Below are positions 9,033-17,124 of a DNA stretch of 64,000 bases, one piece after another. The translations under genes were made by a program, and so were the position numbers. Where the stretch lies: positions 1 to 64,000 of the forward strand of contig JAOQAG010000017.1 in the NCBI GenBank assembly GCA_025963715.1, written 5' to 3'. This stretch comes from Bacteroidota bacterium (lineage in GTDB: Bacteria; Bacteroidota; Bacteroidia; 2-12-FULL-35-15). Each line of letters opens with the position of its first letter. Positions within the stretch are counted from its first letter, which is position 1. Below the pieces are notes generated by a model. That model had not been told where the DNA came from. It saw nothing but the letters and a program-made list of their open reading frames with translations, and searched no databases.

Positions 9033-9206
9033 TTATTTATGGTAATAGGTACGTGAATTTGTCCGCTCTTTGCTATGGTTCTGTTCATTAAAGCTCAAAA
9101 AACGCAAGCCGGTAAACATGGAATATAAATAGATGGCCATAACCACCACTACAAATGAAAGGTAGTATTTTAATCCTTTCAGGTCTTGTTTGTTAATTAT
9201 CGTCAT
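9033..9206 (-). CDS. 57-residue single-pass membrane protein
   Basis: The start is the ATG at 9206, which overlaps the last 14 bases of the upstream gene. A longer frame reading into that gene is not needed. The protein has one transmembrane helix (LKYYLSFVVVVMAIYLYSMF) and a short polar tail rich in N, R and K. No family was recognised. Position and overlap make it a genuine small member of the operon. It could be an assembly or regulatory subunit for the DUF350 and DUF4178 membrane proteins. Confidence 0.6.
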   Translation of the reverse strand: MTIINKQDLKGLKYYLSFVVVVMAIYLYSMFTGLRFLSFNEQNHSKERTNSRTYYHK

Positions 9207-10479
9207 CGTCTGTTCCTGTATCGTAAGGTGAAAAATCACTGTTATACCACCTGTTTTTTTCAAAACGGTTTTTCCTGTAAAAATAAAAAATCGGGAAAAT
9301 AGCGAGCACAACCAATGCGATCAAACCGTTCGAAAAAATATACACATCGCGGGTAACGCTTACCGTTATGGATGCATACGACATGTTGGTAGGTTTTTCC
9401 GGGTAAATGATCATGTAATAGCTGCCTTCCGGTACCTGCGAAACTACTTTTGAAACCCAGTTCTCTCCTTCGCTCCAGTTTTCGCCATCGGTATAACCGT
9501 GGTAATATTCCGCTTCCAGATCCACATCGTACAAATCGCCTGTTTTTTCATTCACAAGCGTAATGCCGGTGTACATCCAGTTGTTGTCAATGTTGGTGCT
9601 TATTTTTATTTCGGTATTGGCCGTTCCGTATTTTAATTGAAAGGGCCTGGAGTAAACTTCTTTTTTATTTAAGGAATCGGTAACACCGAATGACTGGCTG
9701 AAAACCGCTTCTTCTTTTGATGCCATTAAAAAATAAAATTGTGAAAGCCCCCAGATCAGCGCAACCGCGATCAGCACTTTCCGGAACGCTGCTGTTGTAA
9801 ATCTTCCGATGTATGGCTGGATCATTCCCGTACCAACCCTATCGGGGATTGCGGTGAGAGTGAATGTGCTTTTTATTTCCGAAGGCTGTATGTATTCGCC
9901 AATGTACCAGGTAATGTTATCAGCGGTTTGCTCCTTTGTGATCATAAAGGGCGGACTGATGTATTCTTCCACCGCGGGAATTTCGCTGATGGAAAACTGA
10001 TAAATGGATTCGCCGCAGGCAGTGCTTAGTTTTGCCCTGTATTTCGAGAACAGGCTGTATTCAAAATCCCTGTACGTAGCAGTGCGCCCTTCCGTGATTA
10101 TAGGTAATCCCTTTATTTCTTTGAGATAGGTCCAGTGCCCTTCGTATTGCGCCAGGTAAGCCGGGCCATGCACGGGATTAAACAAGGTGTATTCGTGCCA
10201 GAAATAGCTGGTGCCGTTCTCCTTTTTATAAGCATAACCCACCACCACATACGGGATCTTATTAATGGTGCCCTGCGCTCCCAATGGAATGTCGAGCGGC
10301 TGCGCAGGCTTGTTCACCACATCGGATGTTTTGGCTAGTGCGCCGTTGTAAGCAGTGTAGAGCGTTCCGCAATCAGAACAGATAATGGAATACGCGTTTG
10401 AATTCAGGTACGAATCAAACGTGGCGTTACACTTGTAACACGTTTTTTTAACAGGGAGTATTTTGTTCGTTGCTTCCAA
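9193..10479 (-). CDS. DUF4178 zinc-ribbon membrane protein
   Basis: An N-terminal zinc ribbon has C14xxC17 and C34xxC37. The next ~150 residues contain GTINKIPYVVVGYAYKKENGTSYFWHEYTLF, typical of the DUF4178 beta domain. A transmembrane helix (VLIAVALIWGLSQFYFLMA) near residues 236-255 and another near 385-405 flank a beta-rich domain that should lie outside the cytoplasm. The acidic tail TGTDDDD ends the protein. DUF4178 has no proven activity. The protein pairs with the shorter DUF4178 gene just upstream (5-base gap). Confidence 0.75.
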   Translation of the reverse strand: MEATNKILPVKKTCYKCNATFDSYLNSNAYSIICSDCGTLYTAYNGALAKTSDVVNKPAQPLDIPLGAQGTINKIPYVVVGYAYKKENGTSYFWHEYTLFNPVHGPAYLAQYEGHWTYLKEIKGLPIITEGRTATYRDFEYSLFSKYRAKLSTACGESIYQFSISEIPAVEEYISPPFMITKEQTADNITWYIGEYIQPSEIKSTFTLTAIPDRVGTGMIQPYIGRFTTAAFRKVLIAVALIWGLSQFYFLMASKEEAVFSQSFGVTDSLNKKEVYSRPFQLKYGTANTEIKISTNIDNNWMYTGITLVNEKTGDLYDVDLEAEYYHGYTDGENWSEGENWVSKVVSQVPEGSYYMIIYPEKPTNMSYASITVSVTRDVYIFSNGLIALVVLAIFPIFYFYRKNRFEKNRWYNSDFSPYDTGTDDDDN

Positions 10480-10484
10480 TCGTT

Positions 10485-11141
10485 TTAGATCCAGTCTTTA
10501 AATTCGGTCAGTGTCGATACGTTCAGATCTGCTAATTTAACAGCAATTCCTTTGTACGCTTCCACGGTTTGTTTGTCGTAAATACACAGCGATGCCAGCG
10601 AACCGCTGACCGGATCAATGCATTCGTATTTAAAATATTCCTGGTCGTTGTAACAATCTTCCGGAATTTGTCCTTCCATTTGAAATTCAATTTGTTTGGA
10701 AAGATCAACGATGGTGTATTCAATTTTTTGGATCGTCATTTTATTACCCGCTTTTTTTCCTTTGATGGCTTCGGGAGTCATAACGATCGGGTCGGCCTCA
10801 AACATAAAATAGCTGAAACCATTTTCGATCAGCCAGTTTAGTTTCCCGGTATCAAACATCACCAGCCACTCGTTGCTGATGGCATTGTTGTTAATGCTGC
10901 GGATGTGGCCGATCACTTTAAAGGGACTATTCACAAACCTTCCGGTTGCCCCGATGGTAATGGTATTGATTGGGAGCAGGTTGCGTTTTTGTAATTTATC
11001 TTTGACGATATTTTTATCTTTATCCAGCTGGTAGGTATTGCCGCAGGAAGCGCAGGTAATGAACAGTGGCGGTGCAATGCTCAGCCCGGCCTGCGTGGAG
11101 CAGTCGGGACAGGTGAATTTATTTACAAGCGCGCTCAGCAT
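10485..11141 (-). CDS. DUF4178 zinc-ribbon protein, soluble paralogue
   Basis: The protein has a zinc ribbon (C11xxC14, C30xxC33) followed by one DUF4178 domain (GATGRFVNSPFKVIGHIRSI, then NEWLVMFD and NWLIENG). There is no transmembrane segment, unlike the neighbouring 428-residue paralogue, so the two may form a cytosolic/membrane pair. It lies 3 bases after the SpeD-like gene. In many bacteria DUF4178 genes accompany SpeD, DUF350 and spermidine synthase homologues. Function is inferred only from this association. Confidence 0.75.
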   Translation of the reverse strand: MLSALVNKFTCPDCSTQAGLSIAPPLFITCASCGNTYQLDKDKNIVKDKLQKRNLLPINTITIGATGRFVNSPFKVIGHIRSINNNAISNEWLVMFDTGKLNWLIENGFSYFMFEADPIVMTPEAIKGKKAGNKMTIQKIEYTIVDLSKQIEFQMEGQIPEDCYNDQEYFKYECIDPVSGSLASLCIYDKQTVEAYKGIAVKLADLNVSTLTEFKDWI

Positions 11142-11144
11142 TTT

Positions 11145-11495
11145 TTATCTGTTTAAACGGGTTGTATTTATTTCGGTTGCTTCTAATAAGCTGAGCAATT
11201 CCGCATGAATTTTTTCAGCGATATCGTCGTTGTATTTCATGTAATTACTCAAAAAAACATCGAAGGTCACTTTGTTGAATTCGGGCCAGGTATGAATGGA
11301 AATGTGTGATTCCGTAAGGCATACCACGCCTGTGTATCCCGAATCAGGGAACTGGTAAAATACTTCACCGATCTTTGATAATCCGGATCTCAGGATATAT
11401 TCATTCAGAAAATTCTCCACTTTTTTACAATCTTTGAGGATCATTGGATCCTTCACAGAAAATTCGGAAATAATATGCAGGCCTTTTTTGTACAA
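11145..11495 (-). CDS. speD: SpeD-like pyruvoyl enzyme (S-adenosylmethionine decarboxylase family)
   Basis: The 116 residues match the short bacterial SpeD type. TESHISIHTWPE (61-72) contains the self-cleavage pair Glu62-Ser63 and His68, at exactly the numbering of the Thermotoga enzyme. The residue expected to be the general-acid Cys83 (in a FTCG context) is here FLSN, so position 83 is Ser. Cleavage would make beta and alpha chains with an N-terminal pyruvoyl group. Some SpeD homologues have become arginine or ornithine decarboxylases, so the substrate is open. The start is TTG at 11495, chosen because it restores the family's usual N-terminus. First gene of the leftward operon. Confidence 0.8.
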   Translation of the reverse strand: MYKKGLHIISEFSVKDPMILKDCKKVENFLNEYILRSGLSKIGEVFYQFPDSGYTGVVCLTESHISIHTWPEFNKVTFDVFLSNYMKYNDDIAEKIHAELLSLLEATEINTTRLNR

Positions 11496-11517
11496 GTATG
11501 CGGGGTTAGTGTTTTTG

Positions 11518-11525
11518 TAAATATA
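11518..11525 (-). promoter_or_regulatory. Possible -7 box of the SpeD operon
   Basis: On the minus strand TATATTTA fits TAnnTTTG at all but the last base, 22 bases before the TTG start. No clear -33 element was found. Confidence 0.25.
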
Positions 11526-11555
11526 ATAAAAAAAGGTTTTTCTGATATTTTTTTT

Positions 11556-11673
11556 AATGAGTATGAGGAACTTTGTACCAATTCGGAATGATCATCTTAA
11601 ATGATGAATTGAAATTTCACTTCGCTTGTCAAACATTCTGTTACCAATTTGTTAAAATAATAAAATACTCATT
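11556..11673. mobile_element. Short MITE-like element (118 bp)
   Basis: The element begins AATGAGTAT and ends ATACTCATT, a perfect 9-bp terminal inverted repeat. The left 27 bases match the solitary end at 165-197 read in reverse (GAACTTTGTACCAA). It lacks the long central palindrome of the other copies. No coding capacity. Confidence 0.45.
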
Positions 11674-11851
11674 CTGCAGACTCTTTCGGCCTGAGCAGTA
11701 ATAGCGGGAATGAGCGCCAGAAAATTAAAGCTACGAAGCGACAAACCGCATACGCGAAATTAACCGCGGTTTTCCTGCAGCGCCAGCGGAAGGAAAAATT
11801 ACCTTTCAGGCCAGAAAAGGTTTTTGTTACTTTTTGCCTTCAAAAAGTAAA
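11660..11851. repeat. Dispersed repeat, inverted partner of 1568-1760
   Basis: Nearly the same 190-bp unit as at 1568-1760 but in the opposite orientation, ending in the hairpin TTACTTTTTG-CCTT-CAAAAAGTAA. The two copies flank the secreted-protein gene and the entire polyamine-type operon. Confidence 0.7.
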
Positions 11852-12028
11852 CATATAGAATGAGCCTGTTTGATTCTATAAAACCGGCAGTTTTTTAATT
11901 CAAAATCAGCCTTCCCGGCAATTTTATAAATAAATGTCACAAAGAGGCAAATTGTCCATTAAAAACAACAGGTAATAAAGCAGCTTTGTTTCGCCGATTA
12001 TTTTATATTTATAGAAGTAAATTTAATT

Positions 12029-12182
12029 GAGTATCCGAAAGTTTATACCAAGCTTATACTATTTTAATTGAAAAAACCTTAATTTGTGCGTCATTGCGAG
12101 GGCTTTTCGCCCGAAGCAATCTCACACCAGTATATGATCTAGAATGAGATTGCTTCGGGCGAAAGGCCCTCGCAATGACGTT
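12029..12182. mobile_element. MITE-like palindromic element, copy 1
   Basis: The left end GAGTATCCGAAAGTTTATAC is followed by a central inverted repeat at 12088-12180 with 38-base arms beginning GCGTCATTGCGAGGGC. The right terminal repeat present in copy 2 cannot be found; sequence past 12190 is unrelated. It is non-coding and lies downstream of the leftward gene ending at 12289, where its hairpin could affect the 3' end of that transcript. Confidence 0.65.
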
Positions 12183-12288
12183 CTTAAAATAACGCAGGAG
12201 CTGCCGGTATAGACGCGCTCCTGTGTTAATGGTTTAATGTGTTTTATAATATGATCCTGTACTTTGTCAAATATTTTGAGAATTGTTT

Positions 12289-14121
12289 TTATTCTTTGTC
12301 AGTAGTGTTGTTCTTTGTCTTTTTAATATACCTGAACCCGTATGAAACAGATGCATATATGCTTGCATTCCATACTCTGACGTAAAGGTCGGACGGTTTT
12401 AAATCAGAGCGCAGACTCATTTTATCATCATACACATTGGATAACTTATCTACCTGTCCCGCGATAACACCTGCTGATATAATAAATTGATTTTTATTAC
12501 CAAAAATAAAAGAAGGACCCGCCGAATATCTCAATCTCAGGTCGGGCAGATTAACGGCAGCTCCAATATCGAAACCAATCGCCCATTTCTTAAAGTGAGA
12601 AATTGAGGGAACATAATGCAATTGGCTCATTATTCCCAGGTCATAATTCTTTTTTTCTTTGATAAGGCTTATCGAGTCTTTTGATAAAGTATCTGCTGCA
12701 TATTTATTTTTCCATGCATAGCTATCATTCGTTAATCCTGATGCAAAAAAGCCCGTACTATAGCTAAAATAACTGGTGTTTCTTACAGGAATAGAAATCG
12801 TTTGTTTGGGTAACCTGTATTTGTGCATCATATACGCTTGCTGTGGAATTGTATCTCTTACATCCGTTTTCTTCGCCTTTACTTCCGTTTTTTTTTCTTT
12901 TTCGCCTGTTGTTTTATCCGCTTTTACTTTTTTATTATCCGGGTTTATATTTATAACAGTAGGGCAGCAGCCACAGCTTTTAGTTTGATCGGTACTTACA
13001 CCTGATGAACTTATGGTTGGTTTCTCCGGTGTTTTTGCTTTCTCCGCTTTTTGGGAATCAGAGGGATCGCTATCCGGAATTTCTTTCGGTGCATAAATTG
13101 TTGGGCCGGGAATTTTATAATCAAGCGCTACCGTTTTCGGACTAAGCTCAATAGCAATGTCCAGCTGATCGGCATCATTCACACTTAAGATCTGTAATTC
13201 TACTCCTTCCGCTAATTGCTCTATTGTACTTTTAAAATAGCTGGCTTTTGTTTTCAGATTAAAATAATCACTAACAGTTGATTCTAAACCCGGTTTCAGC
13301 TGGGTTAAAAAGTCGATAATTGGCGCTGTGCTTGCTTTTAACTTTTTTACATTATCCGGAGTTTTTGCCTGGTCTGCAATGACGGATAATTCGAGCAGGC
13401 GTGTGTTAAAAGTATTGATGTTTCCAATCAATCGTTTATAATCATTGCCGGAAGGTTTGTCGGAAAAATCCCATGTAGGAATTGTTTCCGGTAACAATGC
13501 CTTTTGAAGTATGTCTAAATAGAACTGATTATTGTCCGCTTCTAATTTATGAAGGTTGGATAAAAGTACTTTTTCCATTGCCTTTATTTCCTCCATCTTA
13601 TTTTCTAAGTTATCTTCAAATGCTTTTTGATCTGCCTTTGCAAATTCCTTTACCTTATCCTTTGGTGCTTGTCCATTAAGGTCTTTGTTAGCTGTAGGAT
13701 CTGTAGGACTTTTATTGATGTTTTTAAATTTAAGTCCCCCCGTTGCATTGTCAATCATGCCTGAAATGGCGGATGGATCAAACGCATTTTGAAATAAAAG
13801 TGGAACATCAGATGTATATTCTTTTTTATTATAGGATAGTGTTACATCATACTTTAAAGGATTAAAACCTTTTATTTTTAGTATAAATGTTTCATTCTTC
13901 CTTAGATCAAGATCTTCTAAGGTTGTTATTTTTCTTCTTGCTTTCTTTCTTGCTTTCCTTGTTTCTTTTTTTGTTGCTGTTTCTGTTGCTTTCTTTGTTT
14001 CTATAGTGGAATTGTTCGTCCATGTTCCTGTAACTAAATCATACGTAATGATTTTTTGTGCCATTAAAAAGCAGCTGTTAAAAAGCAGAAAACCGATCAG
14101 GGTACATTTTATTTTTTTCAT
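12289..14121 (-). CDS. Secreted coiled-coil protein with C-terminal beta-barrel-like region
   Basis: No family was recognised. There is a Sec signal peptide (about residues 1-21, ending FLMAQ), a short beta segment, and a basic stretch rich in K, R, A and T (about 43-65). A long helical, coiled-coil-prone region at about 145-330 is followed by a P/K/T-rich linker with CGCCP. The last ~150 residues alternate aromatic and polar residues (SYFSYSTGFFASG, WAIGFDIGAAVNLP, NASIYASVSYGFRY) as in small outer-membrane barrels. The layout suggests an outer-membrane protein with a periplasmic coiled coil. It is single, bounded by a MITE and by the defence island. Confidence 0.65.
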   Translation of the reverse strand: MKKIKCTLIGFLLFNSCFLMAQKIITYDLVTGTWTNNSTIETKKATETATKKETRKARKKARRKITTLEDLDLRKNETFILKIKGFNPLKYDVTLSYNKKEYTSDVPLLFQNAFDPSAISGMIDNATGGLKFKNINKSPTDPTANKDLNGQAPKDKVKEFAKADQKAFEDNLENKMEEIKAMEKVLLSNLHKLEADNNQFYLDILQKALLPETIPTWDFSDKPSGNDYKRLIGNINTFNTRLLELSVIADQAKTPDNVKKLKASTAPIIDFLTQLKPGLESTVSDYFNLKTKASYFKSTIEQLAEGVELQILSVNDADQLDIAIELSPKTVALDYKIPGPTIYAPKEIPDSDPSDSQKAEKAKTPEKPTISSSGVSTDQTKSCGCCPTVININPDNKKVKADKTTGEKEKKTEVKAKKTDVRDTIPQQAYMMHKYRLPKQTISIPVRNTSYFSYSTGFFASGLTNDSYAWKNKYAADTLSKDSISLIKEKKNYDLGIMSQLHYVPSISHFKKWAIGFDIGAAVNLPDLRLRYSAGPSFIFGNKNQFIISAGVIAGQVDKLSNVYDDKMSLRSDLKPSDLYVRVWNASIYASVSYGFRYIKKTKNNTTDKE

Positions 14122-14664
14122 GTGGATAGTGTATAAAATATGCTTACTCTGTTCCGGATTTTCAGCTTACTCCCTTTTATGTATCTGTTTGTATAAATCA
14201 ATAAACACGAATGGAGGAACGTAAAGCATATTCCTGCATTCCAATCAATTGCGGGGGAGTAGCCCGGGTGTATAAATAATTGGATGAAGCAATATTAGAG
14301 AATCGGTTTCCGCAGATCAAGATCATAAATCCCCGTATGTATCCCCGTAAAATTCCCGGTGGTAGAATAGGAGAAATACCTTTTTTATGTGAAAATAAAT
14401 TTGCTTTTTGTTTGGAAATACACTGATCATGGACTTGTCAGTTGCTTGCCTTTTTAATATTGGGTTCCGGAAAATAAGATCGGGTAGCTTGTATACGCCG
14501 GGCGAAACGCCAGCGCAATGGGAGTCCAGGCTTCTAAAGCCGTTAAAACCAGTCCCGCCTCCCCACATAAATTTATAGTAAGAACAGCCGTAATTTATTA
14601 TCTTTGAAACAATCGAAAAATGAGGTTTCAGCTGCTGTTTGCAGCAAAAAAATAAAAGAAATTT
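14122..14664. other. Intergenic boundary of the defence island
   Basis: No supported gene lies here. A short leftward frame at 14323-14568 has no recognisable motif. I found no tRNA, integrase or direct-repeat attachment site. The only signal is the -7 box at 14599-14606. The transition from housekeeping-type genes to restriction genes happens in this gap. Confidence 0.5.
14599..14606 (+). promoter_or_regulatory. -7 box (TATCTTTG) of the first type I restriction operon
   Basis: An exact TAnnTTTG match 58 bases before the hsdM ATG. The expected -33 TTTG is not evident. Confidence 0.4.
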
Positions 14665-17124
14665 ATGGCCATTAAAAAATCAGAATTATACAGTAAGATC
14701 TGGGCAAGTTGCGATGCCCTCAGAGGTGGAATGGATCCCAGTCAGTACAAAGATTATGTGTTGGTTTTATTGTTTGTAAAATACGTATCGGATAAATATG
14801 ATAATGATCCCAATGGATTGATCAAAATCCCCAAAGGCGGTAGCTTTAAGGACATGCAGGCGCTGAAAGGGAAAAAAGATATTGGCGAGAAGATCGACAT
14901 GGCCATTACTGCGCTAGCCAAGGAAAACGACCTTGTAAATGTAATTGATGTAGTGAGCTTCCAGGACGAAGAAAAACTGGGCCGCGGCAATGAAATGATC
15001 GATAAGCTCAGTTCCCTGATCGCGATCTTTGAAGACCCTGCGCTTGATTTTAGTAAAAACCGCGCTGAAGGCGACGATATCCTGGGCGATGCCTATGAAT
15101 ACCTGATGCGCCATTTTGCATCCGAAAGCGGTAAAAGTAAAGGCGAATTTTATACACCCGGAGAAGTAAGCCGCGTGTTGGCAAAAGTAATTGGTGTAAA
15201 AAAAGATACAAAAGCCAGGCAAACCATTTACGATCCTACCTGCGGCTCCGGCTCCCTGCTGCTTAAAGTAGCGGAAGAAGCCGATAACCGTGCAACCATT
15301 TACGGACAGGAAAAAACAGTGGTAACTGCCGCCCTTGCCAGGATGAACATGATCCTGCACAACAACCCCGAAGCGGAAATTAAAAAAGGACAAAGCACAC
15401 TGTCCGATCCTTTGTTTAAAAATGACCAGGGCAATTTAAAAACTTTTGATTTTGTGGTGGCCAATCCTCCCTTCTCTTCCAAAAACTGGACAGATGGTTT
15501 TGATCCTTCCCATGACCTGTACAACCGCTTTGAAGACGGAAGGATCCCGCCGGATAAAAACGGGGATTATGCTTTTTTACTGCACATTATCAAATCGCTG
15601 AAAAGCACGGGAAAAGGCGCCTGCATATTGCCGCACGGTGTATTGTTCAGAGGTGGTGCCGAAGCCGCCATCCGTAAAAGCATTGTTGAAAAAGGATTCA
15701 TCAAAGGCATTATCGGCCTGCCAGCCAACCTGTTTTACGGTACAGGCATTCCGGCTTGCGTGATCGTGATCGATATTGAACATGCTCATGCTGTAAAAGA
15801 TTTTGATGATAAGCACAAAGGAATTTTTATGCTGGACGCCAGCAAAGGCTTTATAAAAGATGGCAATAAAAACCGCTTACGCGAACAGGACATTCACAAA
15901 ATTGTAGATGTTTTTAATAAGCAGATCAAAATGCCTAAGTTCAGCCGTTTTGTGAGCCTTGCTGAAATCCGCGATCCCAAAAATGATTTTAATTTAAACA
16001 TTCCGCGTTACATCGATAGCCAGGAAATGGAAGATCTGCAGGACATTGAAGCGCATTTACTGGGTGGCATTCCCAATGCCGATATTGAAGCACTGAGTGA
16101 TTACTGGCAGGTATACAAAACATTGAAAACCCAATTATTCAGTCCCGCCAAACGTAAACAGTACAGCCAGCTGAAGATCACAAAAGAAAACATTAAAGCA
16201 ACCATTTTTAAGCATCCGGAATTTGTGAGCTTCAGCAAACAAATGGATGCCTTATTTGATGAATGGAAAGCACGCACCACCATCGTTTTAAAAGCGCTGA
16301 AAGTGGGAGTAAAACCCAAACAAACCATTCATGCCATTTCCGAAGATGTATTAAAAACCTATACAGGCAAAGCGCTGATGGATAAATACGATGTGTACCA
16401 GCACCTGATGAATTACTGGGCGGAAACCATGCAGGACGATTGTTACCTGGTGGCCGTGGATGGTTGGAAAGCCGAGCCTTACCGCATTGTGGTAAAAAAC
16501 AAGGCCGGAAAAAACATTGATAAAGGCTGGACCTGTGACCTGGTACCCAAAACACTGGTGATCGACCGGTATTTTATGAAAGAAAAAAACGTACTTGAAA
16601 AAATGCAGGCTGCGGCCGATGCTGCGGCTAGTGCTTTGCAGGAGTTGGAAGAAGAGCATAGCGGGGAAGACGGTTTTTTTGTGGATTTTGAAAAAGTGAA
16701 CAAGGTAACCGTTCAAAAACGCCTGCAGGAGTTAAAGAATAAGAAAGCAAAAGTACCTGTGCCTGCTGCCGTAGCAAAGGAAATGGCTGTACTCGTGAAA
16801 TTCCTGGAACTAACGGAGGAATTGACGGACTTAAATAAAAAAATAAAGATTGCCGAAATGGAGCTGGACCTGAAAGCACTGGGACATTATAAAACATTAA
16901 AAACCGATGATATAAAACAACTGGTGGTGGATGATAAATGGATGGCGAGCATAGAGCGGGGCGTGAAAACAGAAATGGAACGCATCAGCCAGCGGCTTAC
17001 ACAGCGGGTGAAAGAACTGGCCGAACGTTATGAAACTCCTATGCCAAAACAAACAGAGGATTTAGCCATACTGGAAACAAAAGTGAATGCTCACCTTCAA
17101 AAAATGGGATTTGTATGGAATTAA
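14665..17124 (+). CDS. hsdM: Type I restriction-modification methyltransferase subunit
   Basis: HsdM_N helical domain (residues about 6-145) leads into an N6-adenine methylase domain: DPTCGSGS (190-197, motif I) and NPPF (267-270, motif IV) are intact, so it should be active. EFYTPGEVSRVLAKVI just before motif I is typical of HsdM. At 819 residues it is longer than the usual ~500. The extra C-terminal ~300 residues are charged and coiled-coil-prone (LQELEEEHSGEDG, ELTDLNKKIKIAEMEL), a form known among type I systems. The protein methylates the host copy of the recognition site with HsdS. Its end overlaps hsdS by 10 bases. Confidence 0.92.
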   Translation: MAIKKSELYSKIWASCDALRGGMDPSQYKDYVLVLLFVKYVSDKYDNDPNGLIKIPKGGSFKDMQALKGKKDIGEKIDMAITALAKENDLVNVIDVVSFQDEEKLGRGNEMIDKLSSLIAIFEDPALDFSKNRAEGDDILGDAYEYLMRHFASESGKSKGEFYTPGEVSRVLAKVIGVKKDTKARQTIYDPTCGSGSLLLKVAEEADNRATIYGQEKTVVTAALARMNMILHNNPEAEIKKGQSTLSDPLFKNDQGNLKTFDFVVANPPFSSKNWTDGFDPSHDLYNRFEDGRIPPDKNGDYAFLLHIIKSLKSTGKGACILPHGVLFRGGAEAAIRKSIVEKGFIKGIIGLPANLFYGTGIPACVIVIDIEHAHAVKDFDDKHKGIFMLDASKGFIKDGNKNRLREQDIHKIVDVFNKQIKMPKFSRFVSLAEIRDPKNDFNLNIPRYIDSQEMEDLQDIEAHLLGGIPNADIEALSDYWQVYKTLKTQLFSPAKRKQYSQLKITKENIKATIFKHPEFVSFSKQMDALFDEWKARTTIVLKALKVGVKPKQTIHAISEDVLKTYTGKALMDKYDVYQHLMNYWAETMQDDCYLVAVDGWKAEPYRIVVKNKAGKNIDKGWTCDLVPKTLVIDRYFMKEKNVLEKMQAAADAAASALQELEEEHSGEDGFFVDFEKVNKVTVQKRLQELKNKKAKVPVPAAVAKEMAVLVKFLELTEELTDLNKKIKIAEMELDLKALGHYKTLKTDDIKQLVVDDKWMASIERGVKTEMERISQRLTQRVKELAERYETPMPKQTEDLAILETKVNAHLQKMGFVWN

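Noticed and set aside
9033-9311. 92-codon version of the small membrane protein
   Set aside because: The first 35 codons lie inside the upstream DUF4178 gene; the ATG at 9206 gives a normal small overlap and keeps the membrane helix.
14323-14568. Leftward 81-codon frame ending GDTYGDL, considered as an integrase remnant at the island edge
   Set aside because: No tyrosine-recombinase catalytic motif (R...HxxR...Y) is present and the rest reads as low-complexity noncoding translation.
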